This document shows positions 1-8,947 of a stretch of 64,000 nucleotides of DNA, one piece after another. The stretch's first letter is position 1; every line of letters begins with the position of its first letter. The notes beneath the pieces are model-generated. The model searched no databases. It saw only the letters and a program-made list of their open reading frames with translations, and had not been told where the DNA came from. The translations under genes were made by a program, and so were the position numbers. Origin of the DNA: Thiomonas sp. X19 (lineage in GTDB: Bacteria > Pseudomonadota > Gammaproteobacteria > Burkholderiales > Burkholderiaceae_C); assembly GCF_900089495.1 (NCBI RefSeq), contig NZ_LT605203.1:2135622-2199621 (forward strand). The letters are read 5' to 3'.

Positions 1-885
1 GCGCGGCAACTGGTGAACGACGGCGTGCTCGCCGTGATCGGCAGCTACACCAGCGGCGCTGCGCTGGCCGCCGAGCCGATCTACGCGCGCGCCAACGTCA
101 TTCAGACCTCCGACGGCACCAGCGACGAACTGACGCAGCGCAACTACAAGACTTTTTTCCGCAACGCGCCGCCCAACAGCGCCGAAGCCTTGTTCACCGC
201 CGGTTATTTCAAGGCCATGGGTGACAAGCGCATCGCCGTGGTGACCGACCACTCCAGCTTCGCCACGGGCCTGGCCGATGCGGTGGTGGCGGATGCGAAG
301 AAGGACGGCATCGACGTGCTCGACAAGGCTTACATCAGTGCCGGATCGCAGAACTACACCCCGGTGCTGACCAAGCTCAATGCCCTGCACCCGCAGGTGG
401 TGTACTTCTCGGGCTATTACACCGACGGCGGTTTGATCAAGGCGCAAATGGCGCAGTTGGGCATGAAAGCCAAGTTCGTTGGCGGCGATGCGAACCAGAA
501 TGTGGCCTTTGCCAAGATTGCCGGCAACGCGGCGGCGGGTGCGGTGATCATCAACGTGCCGGCGCCGCAGGACTTGCCGTATCCGGCGGCCAAGGAATTC
601 CTCACCCAGTTCAAGGCCGCCTACGGCCACGAGCCGCCCAGCATTTTCACGCTGACCAACGCCGATGGTTTCCGCGCCATTCTCGATACCGCCGAGAAGA
701 TCAAGAGCGTGGAGCCGGCCAAGTTGATTCCAGCCTTGCACGAATTGAAGCATTTCGAGGGACTGACCGGGACGTTCTCCTGGAATGCCGTGGGCGAGCG
801 CACCGGCAGCCCGTATGTGGCGTTCGAGATCACCCCGAGCGGCGGGTACAAGATCACCTATCCGCCGGCGGCCGTGACCCAGTAA
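1..885 (+). CDS. livK: Branched-chain amino-acid ABC transporter, periplasmic binding protein (5' partial)
   Basis: The reading frame is open from the first base, so the start and signal peptide lie outside the window; 294 residues remain. The protein has the look of a type-1 periplasmic binding fold of the Leu/Ile/Val family: an early VIGSYTSGAALAAEPIYA segment, a central YFSGYYTDGGLIKAQMAQLG segment and a hinge-proximal TLTNADGFRAILDTAEKI stretch. It would capture branched-chain amino acids or related small amides in the periplasm and hand them to the LivHMGF permease encoded directly downstream on the same strand. Family is clear from sequence and context; the exact ligand is not. Confidence 0.88.
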   Translation, partial: ARQLVNDGVLAVIGSYTSGAALAAEPIYARANVIQTSDGTSDELTQRNYKTFFRNAPPNSAEALFTAGYFKAMGDKRIAVVTDHSSFATGLADAVVADAKKDGIDVLDKAYISAGSQNYTPVLTKLNALHPQVVYFSGYYTDGGLIKAQMAQLGMKAKFVGGDANQNVAFAKIAGNAAAGAVIINVPAPQDLPYPAAKEFLTQFKAAYGHEPPSIFTLTNADGFRAILDTAEKIKSVEPAKLIPALHELKHFEGLTGTFSWNAVGERTGSPYVAFEITPSGGYKITYPPAAVTQ

Positions 886-914
886 ACATCCACCCGAGCC
901 CCGGCACAGGGGCA

Positions 915-954
915 GGTCGGGCGTGGCGCGGCTGTGCGCGCGCCACGCCCGACC
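915..954 (+). promoter_or_regulatory. Perfect 16-bp hairpin between livK and livH
   Basis: Bases 915-930 and 939-954 are exact reverse complements (stem GGTCGGGCGTGGCGCG) around an 8-base loop. There is no T-run after it, so it is not a classic terminator. A strong hairpin directly after a binding-protein gene commonly protects that transcript's 3' end and lowers expression of the membrane genes; that role is inferred here from position. Confidence 0.6.
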
Positions 955-985
955 CCCATCAAAACAAGAAAGAGGGGACGCGCTC

Positions 986-1891
986 ATGCTCGGCATCGTG
1001 CTGCAGCAGCTGGTCAACGGTCTGACGGTCGGTGGCATCTATGCCCTGATCGCCCTGGGCTACACCATGGTCTACGGTGTGCTCAGGCTGATCAATTTCG
1101 CCCATGGCGACCTGTGCATTTTCGGCGCCTACATCGGCCTCGTCGCCCTGGGCTCGGGGGCCGGCAGCGGGCAGAGCCATTTGCTGCTGGTGGGGGCGGC
1201 GTTCATCCTGGCGGCCGTGGTCGTTGCCGCTGCCGGACTGGTGCTGGAGTTCACGGCCTACAGGCCGCTGCGCAAGGCCGACCGGCTCTCGGCCGTGGTG
1301 TCGGCGCTGGGCGCCTCGCTGTTCATCGAGAATGGCATCATGCTCATCTGGGGGCCGCAGCTCAAGGTGTTCCCGAGCCATTTGCTGCCGGCCATGCATT
1401 GGACCTTCGGCGGTGCCCGCATCGACCTGGTGCAGGTGCTGATCATGCTGGGCTCGGCCGTGCTCATGGCCATCCTGTACTGGTTCGTGCACCACACGCG
1501 CTACGGCACGGCGATGCGCGCGGCAGCGAGCGACCAGGACGCGGCGCGGCTGATGGGCATCAACGTCAACCGGGTGATTTCCAGCGTGTTCATCATCGGC
1601 CCGGCCATCGGCGCGGTGGGCGGCCTGTTCATCGGCCTGTACTACCGGCAGGTGTACTTCACGATGGGCTGGACCTACGGACTCAACGCCTTCATCGCCG
1701 CCATCATCGGCGGCATCGGCAACATTCCGGGGGCCATGCTCGGCGGGGTGCTGCTGGGGCTGTTCAACGCCTTTGCCGCGGGTTTCATGTCGAGCTCGTG
1801 GCAGGAGGCCATCACCTTCGCCCTGCTGATCGGCATCCTGCTGGTGCGGCCGTCCGGGCTGCTCGGCGAACGCGTGGCGGAGAAGGTATGA
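986..1891 (+). CDS. livH: Branched-chain amino-acid ABC transporter permease LivH
   Basis: This 301-residue, strongly hydrophobic protein carries the LivH hallmark near its N-terminus (GGIYALIALGYTMVYG) and many predicted membrane spans. It forms one half of the inner-membrane channel. I chose ATG 986 because a purine-rich site (AGAGGGG, 971-977) lies just upstream; upstream extension of the frame would begin inside the intergenic hairpin. Its stop overlaps the livM start (ATGA at 1888-1891), indicating translational coupling in the liv operon. Confidence 0.92.
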   Translation: MLGIVLQQLVNGLTVGGIYALIALGYTMVYGVLRLINFAHGDLCIFGAYIGLVALGSGAGSGQSHLLLVGAAFILAAVVVAAAGLVLEFTAYRPLRKADRLSAVVSALGASLFIENGIMLIWGPQLKVFPSHLLPAMHWTFGGARIDLVQVLIMLGSAVLMAILYWFVHHTRYGTAMRAAASDQDAARLMGINVNRVISSVFIIGPAIGAVGGLFIGLYYRQVYFTMGWTYGLNAFIAAIIGGIGNIPGAMLGGVLLGLFNAFAAGFMSSSWQEAITFALLIGILLVRPSGLLGERVAEKV

Positions 1892-2835
1892 AACCAATCC
1901 TCGCGCTGTTGCGCAATCCCCGGGTCGGCGCGGCGCTCTGGGTGCTGGGGCTGGCGGTGCCGTTCGGGCTCGACCAGACCTGGGTGTTCATTGCCTCGCT
2001 GTTCGCGGTGTATGCCATCGTCGCCCTGAGCCAGGACATCGTGCTGGGGCGGGCGGGCATGTTCGACATGGGGCATGCGGTGTACTTCGGCGTGGGCGCG
2101 TACGTCACGGCCGTGCTCAACACGCAGTTCAACTGGCCCATCTTCGCCACCTGGCCGCTGGCGGTGCTGGTGGCGGCCCTCGTCGGCGCGGTGCTGGCGG
2201 CGCCCATCGTGAAGCTGCGCGGCGACTACCTGCTGGTGGCGACCATCGGCTTCAACGCCATCTTCATCCTGGCGCTGGACAACAACGTCGGCCATCTCAC
2301 GGGCGGGGCCGACGGTATTTTCAGCATCGGCGTGCCCAGCCTGTTCGGCTGGCAGCTCACCAGCCAGAACGCGCAGTTCTGGCTCGACTGGCTGGCGTTC
2401 GCGGCGGTGCTGCTGCTGATCCGCAACCTCGACCGCTCCCACCTCGGCCGCACGCTGTTCTACATCAAGCACGACCAGCTCGCCGCCACGACCATGGGCA
2501 TCGATGCGCGCGCCTACCGCGTGCTGGCTTTCGCGCTGGGGGCGGGGCTGGCCGGTTTCGGCGGCACGCTGTTCGCCACGCTGATGGCCGCGGTGAGTCC
2601 CGGGGCTTTTGTGTTCACCGAATCGGTGACGCTGTTCGCCATCGTGCTGGTGGGCGGGCAGGGGTCGATCCCGGGGGTGCTGCTGGGCACCGCGCTGATG
2701 TTCGTCGTGCCGCAGGCCTTCCGCGGCTTCGCGCAGTACCGCTACTTCGTGTTCGGCATCGCCATGGTGGTGGTGATGGTGCTGCGCCCGCAGGGCATCT
2801 GGCCACGCGCCCAGCCGCAGGAGGCGAAGGAATGA
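1888..2835 (+). CDS. livM: Branched-chain amino-acid ABC transporter permease LivM
   Basis: A 315-residue polytopic membrane protein, the second permease subunit. The family-typical [17 protein letters not shown] motif follows the first spans, and the C-terminal half holds the [14 protein letters not shown] coupling segment expected to touch the LivG/LivF ATPases. The start ATG overlaps the livH stop and the gene ends in an ATGA overlap with livG, so livH-livM-livG are read as one coupled unit. Confidence 0.92.
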   Translation: MKPILALLRNPRVGAALWVLGLAVPFGLDQTWVFIASLFAVYAIVALSQDIVLGRAGMFDMGHAVYFGVGAYVTAVLNTQFNWPIFATWPLAVLVAALVGAVLAAPIVKLRGDYLLVATIGFNAIFILALDNNVGHLTGGADGIFSIGVPSLFGWQLTSQNAQFWLDWLAFAAVLLLIRNLDRSHLGRTLFYIKHDQLAATTMGIDARAYRVLAFALGAGLAGFGGTLFATLMAAVSPGAFVFTESVTLFAIVLVGGQGSIPGVLLGTALMFVVPQAFRGFAQYRYFVFGIAMVVVMVLRPQGIWPRAQPQEAKE

Positions 2836-3661
2836 GCGGCGCGCTGTTGCGTCTGGACGGCGTGGGCATTCGCTTCGGTGGTTTGCAGGCGGTGGGCGAC
2901 CTGAGTTTTTCCGTCGAGCAAGGGCAGGTGGTCGGGCTGATCGGGCCGAACGGCGCGGGCAAGACCACGGCGTTCAACCTCATCACCGGGGTCTACAAAC
3001 CTTCCGAAGGGCGCATCGAACTGGGCGGCCGGGACATCACCGGATGGGCGCCCCACCGCATTGCCCGCGCCGGCATTTTCCGCACCTTCCAGACCATCCG
3101 GCTGTTCTACGGCCAGACGGTGCTGGTGAATGTGTTGGCGGGCCTGCACTTGCAAACGCGCCAGCATTGGTGGCAGGGCTTGCTGGGCACGCCGTTTCAG
3201 CGCCGCGAAGAGGTGGAGCTGCGCGCCAAGGTGCGCGAGCTGCTGGCGCGGCTCGAACTCGACACGGTGGCCGACGAGGACGTGGCGTCCTTGCCCTACG
3301 GCCTGCAGCGCCGGGTGGAACTGGCGCGCGCCTTGATCGCCAAGCCCAGGCTGCTGATCCTCGATGAGCCGGCGGCGGGCCTGAACGACCAGGAATCCGC
3401 CGCGCTCAACCGCACCATTCTGGCGGTGCGTGACCAGGGCATCAGCGTGTTGCTGGTGGAGCACGACATGAACGTGGTGATGAACGTGACCGACAGCATC
3501 GTCTGCATCAACTTCGGGCGCAAGATCGCCGAAGGCGCGCCGGAGCACATTCGCAACCACCCGGAAGTCATCGAGGCGTATCTCGGCAAGGACGACGACG
3601 AAGACGACCTCCCGGCGCCGGTTTCGCCGCCTGCCCATCTGGCCGCGGCCGGGGGTGGGAC

Positions 3662-3665
<4 letters not shown>
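2832..3665 (+). CDS. livG: Branched-chain amino-acid ABC transporter ATP-binding protein LivG
   Basis: A 277-residue cytoplasmic ABC ATPase. Walker A is GPNGAGKTT near residue 38, the degenerate signature is [13 protein letters not shown] and Walker B is [12 protein letters not shown], followed by the switch histidine in LLVEHDMNV. The LivG-type insertion after the Q-loop is present. The last ~20 residues are an acidic then Pro/Ala-rich tail (DDDEDDLP) longer than usual. Overlaps livM by four bases and livF by four bases. Confidence 0.93.
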
Positions 3666-4432
<767 letters not shown>

Positions 4433-4490
4433 ACCGCGCCAATCCATCAGCCACAAGGCGCCACGAGCGCCGCACTACACGGAAACCGCC

Positions 4491-5783
4491 ATGCTGCAAA
4501 AAGCCAGCCCGAAGAATCCCCTGTCCTACATCGACCCCCAGCCCGACAGCCCGTGGCAGACCTATCTCGCCCAGGTCGACCGCGTGCTGCCCTATCTGGG
4601 CGACCTCGCCCGCTGGGGCGAGACCCTGCGGCGTCCCAAGCGGGCGCTGATCGTGGACGTGCCCATCGAGATGGACGACGGCACGGTGCAGCACTTCGAG
4701 GGCTATCGCGTGCAGCACAACCTCTCGCGCGGCCCCGGCAAGGGCGGCGTGCGCTACCACCCGCAGGTCACGCTGGAAGAGGTGATGGCGCTGGCGGCGT
4801 GGATGACGGTGAAGAACGCCGCCGTGGGCCTGCCCTTCGGCGGCGCCAAGGGCGGCATCCGGGTGGAGCCGTCGCGGCTCTCGCGCAAGGAGCTCGAGCG
4901 GCTGACGCGGCGCTACACCAGCGAGATCGGCATCATCATCGGCCCGCAGCAGGACATCCCGGCGCCCGACGTCAACACCAACGCCCAGATCATGGCGTGG
5001 ATGATGGACACCTACTCCATGAACATCGGCGGCACCGCCACCGGCGTGGTCACCGGCAAGCCGGTGCAGCTCGGCGGCTCGCTCGGGCGGGTGAAAGCCA
5101 CCGGGCGCGGCGTGTTCGTCACCGGGCGCGAGGCGGCGCGGCGCATCCAGCTGCCGCTGGAAGGCGCGCGCGTGGCGGTGCAGGGCTTCGGCAATGTCGG
5201 CTCCACCGCCGCTGAACTGTTCGCCTACGCCGGCGCCAAACTGGTGGCGGTGCAAGACCACACCGGCGCGCTGCAGGCCGAGCAAGGCCTGGACGTGGCC
5301 GCGCTGCAAGCCCATGTGCAGCAGCATGGCGGCGTGGCCGGTTTCAAGGGCGGGCAGGCCATTGCACCCGACGACTTCTGGAGCGTGCCCTGCGACATCC
5401 TCATCCCCGCAGCCTTGGAAGGGCAGGTCACCGAGGCGCGCGCCCGCATGACCACGGCCAAGCTGGTGCTCGAAGGCGCCAACGGGCCGACCTTGCCGGG
5501 GGCCGACGACATCCTCGCCGAGCGCGGCGTGCTGGTCGTGCCCGACGTCATCTGCAACGCCGGCGGCGTGACGGTGAGCTATTTCGAATGGGTGCAGGAC
5601 TTCTCCAGCTTCTTCTGGAGCGAGGACGAGATCAACGCCCGGCTGGACAAGATCCTCGGCGGCGCCTTCCTCCACATCTGGGACACCGCCGACCGGCTCA
5701 AGATCACCCTGCGCACCGCCGCCTTCGTCGTGGCTTGCGAGCGGGTGCTGGAAGCCAGGGCGGAGCGCGGGCTGTATCCCTGA
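4491..5783 (+). CDS. gdhA: Glu/Leu/Phe/Val dehydrogenase (glutamate dehydrogenase type)
   Basis: 430 residues, the usual length for hexameric NAD(P)-dependent glutamate dehydrogenases. Visible motifs are the substrate-binding/catalytic GGAKGGI, the [17 protein letters not shown] segment, the dinucleotide-binding GFGNVG of the Rossmann domain and the C-terminal EGANGPT. It would interconvert glutamate with 2-oxoglutarate and ammonia (or the equivalent for branched-chain amino acids). The frame is open upstream into livF, but ATG 4491 matches the normal family N-terminus. It lies downstream of the liv operon, which suggests amino-acid catabolism. Leucine dehydrogenase activity cannot be excluded from sequence. 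Confidence 0.85.
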   Translation: MLQKASPKNPLSYIDPQPDSPWQTYLAQVDRVLPYLGDLARWGETLRRPKRALIVDVPIEMDDGTVQHFEGYRVQHNLSRGPGKGGVRYHPQVTLEEVMALAAWMTVKNAAVGLPFGGAKGGIRVEPSRLSRKELERLTRRYTSEIGIIIGPQQDIPAPDVNTNAQIMAWMMDTYSMNIGGTATGVVTGKPVQLGGSLGRVKATGRGVFVTGREAARRIQLPLEGARVAVQGFGNVGSTAAELFAYAGAKLVAVQDHTGALQAEQGLDVAALQAHVQQHGGVAGFKGGQAIAPDDFWSVPCDILIPAALEGQVTEARARMTTAKLVLEGANGPTLPGADDILAERGVLVVPDVICNAGGVTVSYFEWVQDFSSFFWSEDEINARLDKILGGAFLHIWDTADRLKITLRTAAFVVACERVLEARAERGLYP

Positions 5784-5819
5784 GGCGCGATGGGCATGGC
5801 ATTTCATGCAGCGGGCGGA

Positions 5820-6111
5820 GATTGCTGCGCGCCAGCAAGCCCAAGCTGCTGGACGAACTGGGCTACATGCCCTTCGAAACCAATGCGGCTCATCTGTTCT
5901 TCCAACTCGTCAGCCGGCGCGACGAGCGCGGCTCCATGTTGATCACCAGCAACCGCTCGGTGGCCGAATGGGGCGCGGTGTTCGGCGGCGCGGTCGTCGC
6001 CACCGCCATCCTCGATCGCCTACTGCATCACAGTCACGTCATCACCATCCGTGGCGACAGCTACCGGCTGCGCTCCAAGCGCCGGGCTGGCCTGGTTAAC
6101 CAGGCCAGCCC
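5820..6111 (+). pseudogene. Remnant of IS21-family istB (3' part)
   Basis: From about 5828 the frame encodes the C-terminal part of an IstB ATPase: LFFQLVSRRDERGSMLITSN, then VVATAILDRLLHHSHVITIR and GDSYRLRSKRR. The Walker A half is absent. The Walker B region reads KPKLLDELGYMPFE, where I would expect two more residues before DELG, so it is degraded as well. Downstream, GGGGTCACTTCTCGATG and GGGGTCAAATCTCGCTGTCG (about 6144-6184) look like the repeated terminal motifs of such an element. The element replaced or followed the end of gdhA; no istA is present. Confidence 0.75.
6084..6111. repeat. Perfect 28-bp palindrome
   Basis: Bases 6084-6111 read the same on both strands (half-site GGGCTGGCCTGGTT, centre TTAA). 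It sits at the very end of the istB remnant, upstream of the IS end repeats. It could act as a bidirectional terminator stem or be part of the IS end. No T-run follows. Confidence 0.6.
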
Positions 6112-6346
6112 GATCCAGAACCATCAACCCATTGAACGACTGGGGGTCACTTCTCGATGTCGGCAGGGGGTCAAATCTCGCTGTCGCTTGACAATGAACT
6201 CCCCCCAGCCCGGAGCGGAATCCGAAAAGCCGGGCCGAATGGCGCAATGGGTCTGGTTTTATGGCGCCCTTGTCGCAGATTTGGGTGACAAGACGTGGCG
6301 CCCCCACAACACGAGTTGACCCTCCACCACCGAAAGAGGAACCACC

Positions 6347-6647
6347 ATGGAACTCAAGAAACACTGGGAGCACGTTTATGCAACAAAACCGACCAACACG
6401 GTCAGTTGGTTCCAAGAGCATGCCGAGCAGTCGGTTTGGCTCATCCAGGCGTCCGGTGTTCCGTTTGCCGCATCAATCATCGATGTCGGCGGGGGTGCCT
6501 CCACGCTCGTGGACGACTTGCTTGACCGCGGGTATTCAAACCTTAGCGTGCTCGACCTTTCCGTCTCAGCTCTGCATGACGCGCACCACCGTTGGCGAGC
6601 GATTGACAGTTGCCGGGGATCGCCGCGTTGAGTCCCAATCCGGATAG
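6347..6647 (+). pseudogene. SAM-dependent methyltransferase, N-terminal fragment with frameshift
   Basis: Starts at ATG 6347 after a GAAAGAGGAACC ribosome-binding region. The first ~75 residues match a class I methyltransferase N-terminus: HWEHVYATKPTNTVSWFQ followed by the SAM-binding IIDVGGGASTLVDDLL. After SVSALHDA the expected continuation (VGERLTVAGDRRVE) is found one frame over, ending at 6647, so there is a small indel near 6580. Both frames stop soon after, leaving well under half of a typical ~200-residue enzyme. Non-functional as written. Confidence 0.7.
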
Positions 6648-6688
6648 CGGTCGTGACCCATTTGCAGCATGACACCACTTGACCTCGT

Positions 6689-6738
6689 CCTATCAAGTAA
6701 TCAATATAACGATTGAATAATTGAGTACTTTTGATAGG
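6689..6738 (+). promoter_or_regulatory. A/T-rich palindromic operator/promoter upstream of the sulfur operon
   Basis: In an otherwise GC-rich neighbourhood this 50-bp stretch is A/T-rich and nested-palindromic. CCTATCAA (6689-6696) pairs with TTGATAGG (6731-6738), and an inner TCAAT (6701-6705) pairs with ATTGA (6712-6716); the imperfect arms CAAGTAATCAAT and ATTGAATAATTG surround six bases. This layout is typical of ArsR/SmtB-type operators, and the second gene of the operon encodes an ArsR-type protein, so autoregulation is a reasonable inference. Confidence 0.55.
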
Positions 6739-6746
6739 ATGCCGAC

Positions 6747-7898
6747 ATGGTCTCGATCTATCTTGATTACAACGCCACCACCCCGGTCGCGCCGGAAGTG
6801 GTGGCGGCCATGCTGCCGTTCCTGCAGGAGCATTTCGGCAATCCGTCCTCGGATCACGCCTACGCGGACGCGCCGCGACGCGCCATGGCGGCAGCGCGCG
6901 AGGAGGTCGCGCGCCTGCTCGGCGCCCGCGCGGCCGAGATCGTGTTCACCGGCAGCGCCACCGAGGCGAACAACCTGGCGATCCTCGGCGTGGCGCGGGC
7001 ATGGGGGGATGCGCGCCGGCACGTCGTGATCTCCGCCGTCGAACACCCGTCGGTGCACGAGCCCGCCCGGCGGCTGCAGGCGCTGGGCTGGTCGGTGACG
7101 GTCGTGCCGGTGGATGAATACGGCCGAGTCGCTCCCGGCGACGTCGCCGCCGCACTACGGCCCGACACGGGACTGGTGTCGATCATGCACGCCAACAACG
7201 AGGTCGGCACGATCCAGCCCATCGCCGAAATCGCCGCCCTGGCCCACAGTCGCGGGGCACTGATGCACACCGACGCCGCCCAGTCCGCCGGCAAGGTCGC
7301 GCTCGATGTCGAAGTGCTGGGCGTCGACCTGCTGACCCTCGCCGGACACAAGTTCTACTACGCCCCCAAGGGCGTCGGCGCGCTGTACGTGCGCACCGGC
7401 ACGCCGATCGCTGCCGTGCTCGCCGGAGCCGGCCAGGAGCAAGGTCTGCGACCGGGCACGGAAAACATCCCGCAGATCGTCGCCCTGGGTGCCGCGGCAC
7501 GCCTGGCACGCGAACGCCTGCCGGAAACTCACGCTCGCCTGAGCGCACTGCGCGACCGGCTGCATGCGCGCCTGGCGCAGAAGATCCCGGGGCTCGCTTT
7601 GAACGGCCATCCCGAGCAGCGCCTGCCCAATACCCTCAACGTGTCCTTTCCCGGTGTGTCCGGCGCGGCCCTGTTGCAGCGGGTGGTGGACCGGGTCGCC
7701 GCCGCCACCGGCTCCGCCTGCCATGCCGGGGACGCTGCGCCCAGCGGGGTGCTGGAAGCGATGGGCCTTTCCAACGAGCGGGCGCTGGGTGCGGTGCGAT
7801 TGTCGGTTGGGCACTACACCCGGGAAGCGGAGATCGACGCGGCCGCCGCGGCGTTGATCGCGGCCTGGCGCGAACGGACGATCGCGGAGCACGGCTGA
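6747..7898 (+). CDS. Cysteine desulfurase (NifS/IscS class, PLP-dependent)
   Basis: 383 residues, class-V aminotransferase fold. It begins IYLDYNATTPVAPEV as NifS/IscS proteins do. The PLP-binding lysine lies in AGHKFYYAPKGVGA, the cofactor-contacting EHPSVH and HTDAAQSAGK motifs are present, and the catalytic cysteine sits in GSACHAG about 60 residues from the end. It would remove sulfur from cysteine to form an enzyme persulfide. ATG 6747 follows AGGA at 6736-6739. Its TGA overlaps the next start (GATGG at 7897-7901), so it is coupled to the ArsR-rhodanese gene. Unlike housekeeping iscS, no iscU/iscA is nearby; the context is sulfane-sulfur handling. Confidence 0.9.
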   Translation: MVSIYLDYNATTPVAPEVVAAMLPFLQEHFGNPSSDHAYADAPRRAMAAAREEVARLLGARAAEIVFTGSATEANNLAILGVARAWGDARRHVVISAVEHPSVHEPARRLQALGWSVTVVPVDEYGRVAPGDVAAALRPDTGLVSIMHANNEVGTIQPIAEIAALAHSRGALMHTDAAQSAGKVALDVEVLGVDLLTLAGHKFYYAPKGVGALYVRTGTPIAAVLAGAGQEQGLRPGTENIPQIVALGAAARLARERLPETHARLSALRDRLHARLAQKIPGLALNGHPEQRLPNTLNVSFPGVSGAALLQRVVDRVAAATGSACHAGDAAPSGVLEAMGLSNERALGAVRLSVGHYTREAEIDAAAAALIAAWRERTIAEHG

Positions 7899-8563
7899 TG
7901 GACAACCGCGCATTCAAGGATCAGATCTACGAACAGTTCGGGCGCCTGGGCAAGTCCCTGGCAAGCCCCAAGCGACTGGAAATGCTCGATGTGCTGTGCC
8001 AGGGGCCACGCACGGTGGAGTCGCTCGCCGCGGCCACCGGCCAGACCCTCGCCAACGCCTCGCAGCATCTCAAGGTGCTGCGCACAGGCCGCCTGGTGGA
8101 GGCGGAAAAGCGGGGCCTGTACGTCACCTATCGGCTGGCGGGGACCGAGGTCTGCGATTTCTTTCTGGCCTTCCGCCATCTGGCCGAGTCGAGACTGGCC
8201 GAGATCGAGCACATCACCCGGCTCTTTCTCGACGGCAAGAACGTTCTGGAAGCGGTGGATCAGGCCACCCTGCTCGGACGCGTCCGACGCGATGAAGTCG
8301 TGGTGCTCGACGTGCGTCCCGAGCAGGAATACCGCAACGGGCACATCCCCGGCGCGTTGTCGGTGCCGCTGGCCGAGCTGGAACAACGGCTCGCCGAAAT
8401 GCCGCGCGACCGGCAGGTGGTGGCCTATTGCCGCGGCCCGTACTGCGTCATGTCGGTCGAGGCGGTGGAAATCCTGCGGCGCCACGGCCACAAGGCAGCA
8501 CGACTCGAAATCGGCGTGCCAGAGTGGCGGGCACTGGGGCTGCCGCTGGAATCGCGACCTTGA
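7898..8563 (+). CDS. ArsR-family HTH regulator fused to a rhodanese domain
   Basis: 221 residues. The N-terminal ~95 residues are an ArsR-type winged helix (KSLASPKRLEMLDVLCQG, then ATGQTLANASQHLKVLRTGR as recognition helix). The C-terminal ~95 residues are a rhodanese domain (VVLDVRPEQEYRNGHIPGAL) with the active cysteine in AYCRGPYCVMS. Such fusions are known as sulfur-responsive repressors: the rhodanese cysteine can take up a persulfide. The position inside a desulfurase-DsrE-SQR operon and the palindrome upstream suggest it controls this operon. No DNA-binding data, so the target is inferred. Confidence 0.87.
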   Translation: MDNRAFKDQIYEQFGRLGKSLASPKRLEMLDVLCQGPRTVESLAAATGQTLANASQHLKVLRTGRLVEAEKRGLYVTYRLAGTEVCDFFLAFRHLAESRLAEIEHITRLFLDGKNVLEAVDQATLLGRVRRDEVVVLDVRPEQEYRNGHIPGALSVPLAELEQRLAEMPRDRQVVAYCRGPYCVMSVEAVEILRRHGHKAARLEIGVPEWRALGLPLESRP

Positions 8564-8594
8564 ATTCCATGTCATCAACGCAAGGGAGACTCCC

Positions 8595-8947
8595 ATGAAA
8601 TATATCTATTCGTACTCAACGATGCACCCTATGGCAGCGAACGCAGCTACAACGCCCTGCGGCTCGCCCGGCAGATGCTCAAGACCGGCGGCGAGGAGGT
8701 GAAGCTGTTCCTGATCGGCGATGCGGTGGCCTGTGCCAAGGCCGGGCAGAAGGTGGCGCCGGGCTACTACAACATCGGCGACATGCTGGGCATGATCGTG
8801 CGCCACGGCGGCGAAGTCGGCGTCTGCGGCACCTGCATCGACGCCCGCGGCATCACCGCCACGGAGCTGATCGAAGGCGCGCCGCGCAGCACGATGGAGC
8901 AGCTCGCCGCGTGGACGCAGTGGGCTGACAAAACGCTGGTGTTCTGA
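8595..8947 (+). pseudogene. DsrE-like sulfur-relay protein, frameshifted near its start
   Basis: From about 8606 to 8947 the frame encodes a complete small DsrE/DsrF-like protein: LFVLNDAPYGSERSYNALRL, LFLIGDAVACAKAGQK, and the conserved cysteine pair CGTCIDARG. Family members bind sulfane sulfur on such cysteines. The natural start ATG 8595 follows GGGAGA at 8584-8589 but is in another frame: the tract ATATAT at 8600-8605 appears to hold two extra bases, and removing one AT would give MKYLFVLNDAPYG. No in-frame ATG/GTG lies early in the DsrE frame. The TGA at 8945-8947 overlaps the next gene's ATG. Real mutation and sequence error are equally possible. Confidence 0.75.

Noticed and set aside
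934..1887. Long open frame in a second phase overlapping livH
   Set aside because: It is an upstream extension of the livM frame across livH; Arg/His/Gly-rich translation shows it to be a shadow of livH.
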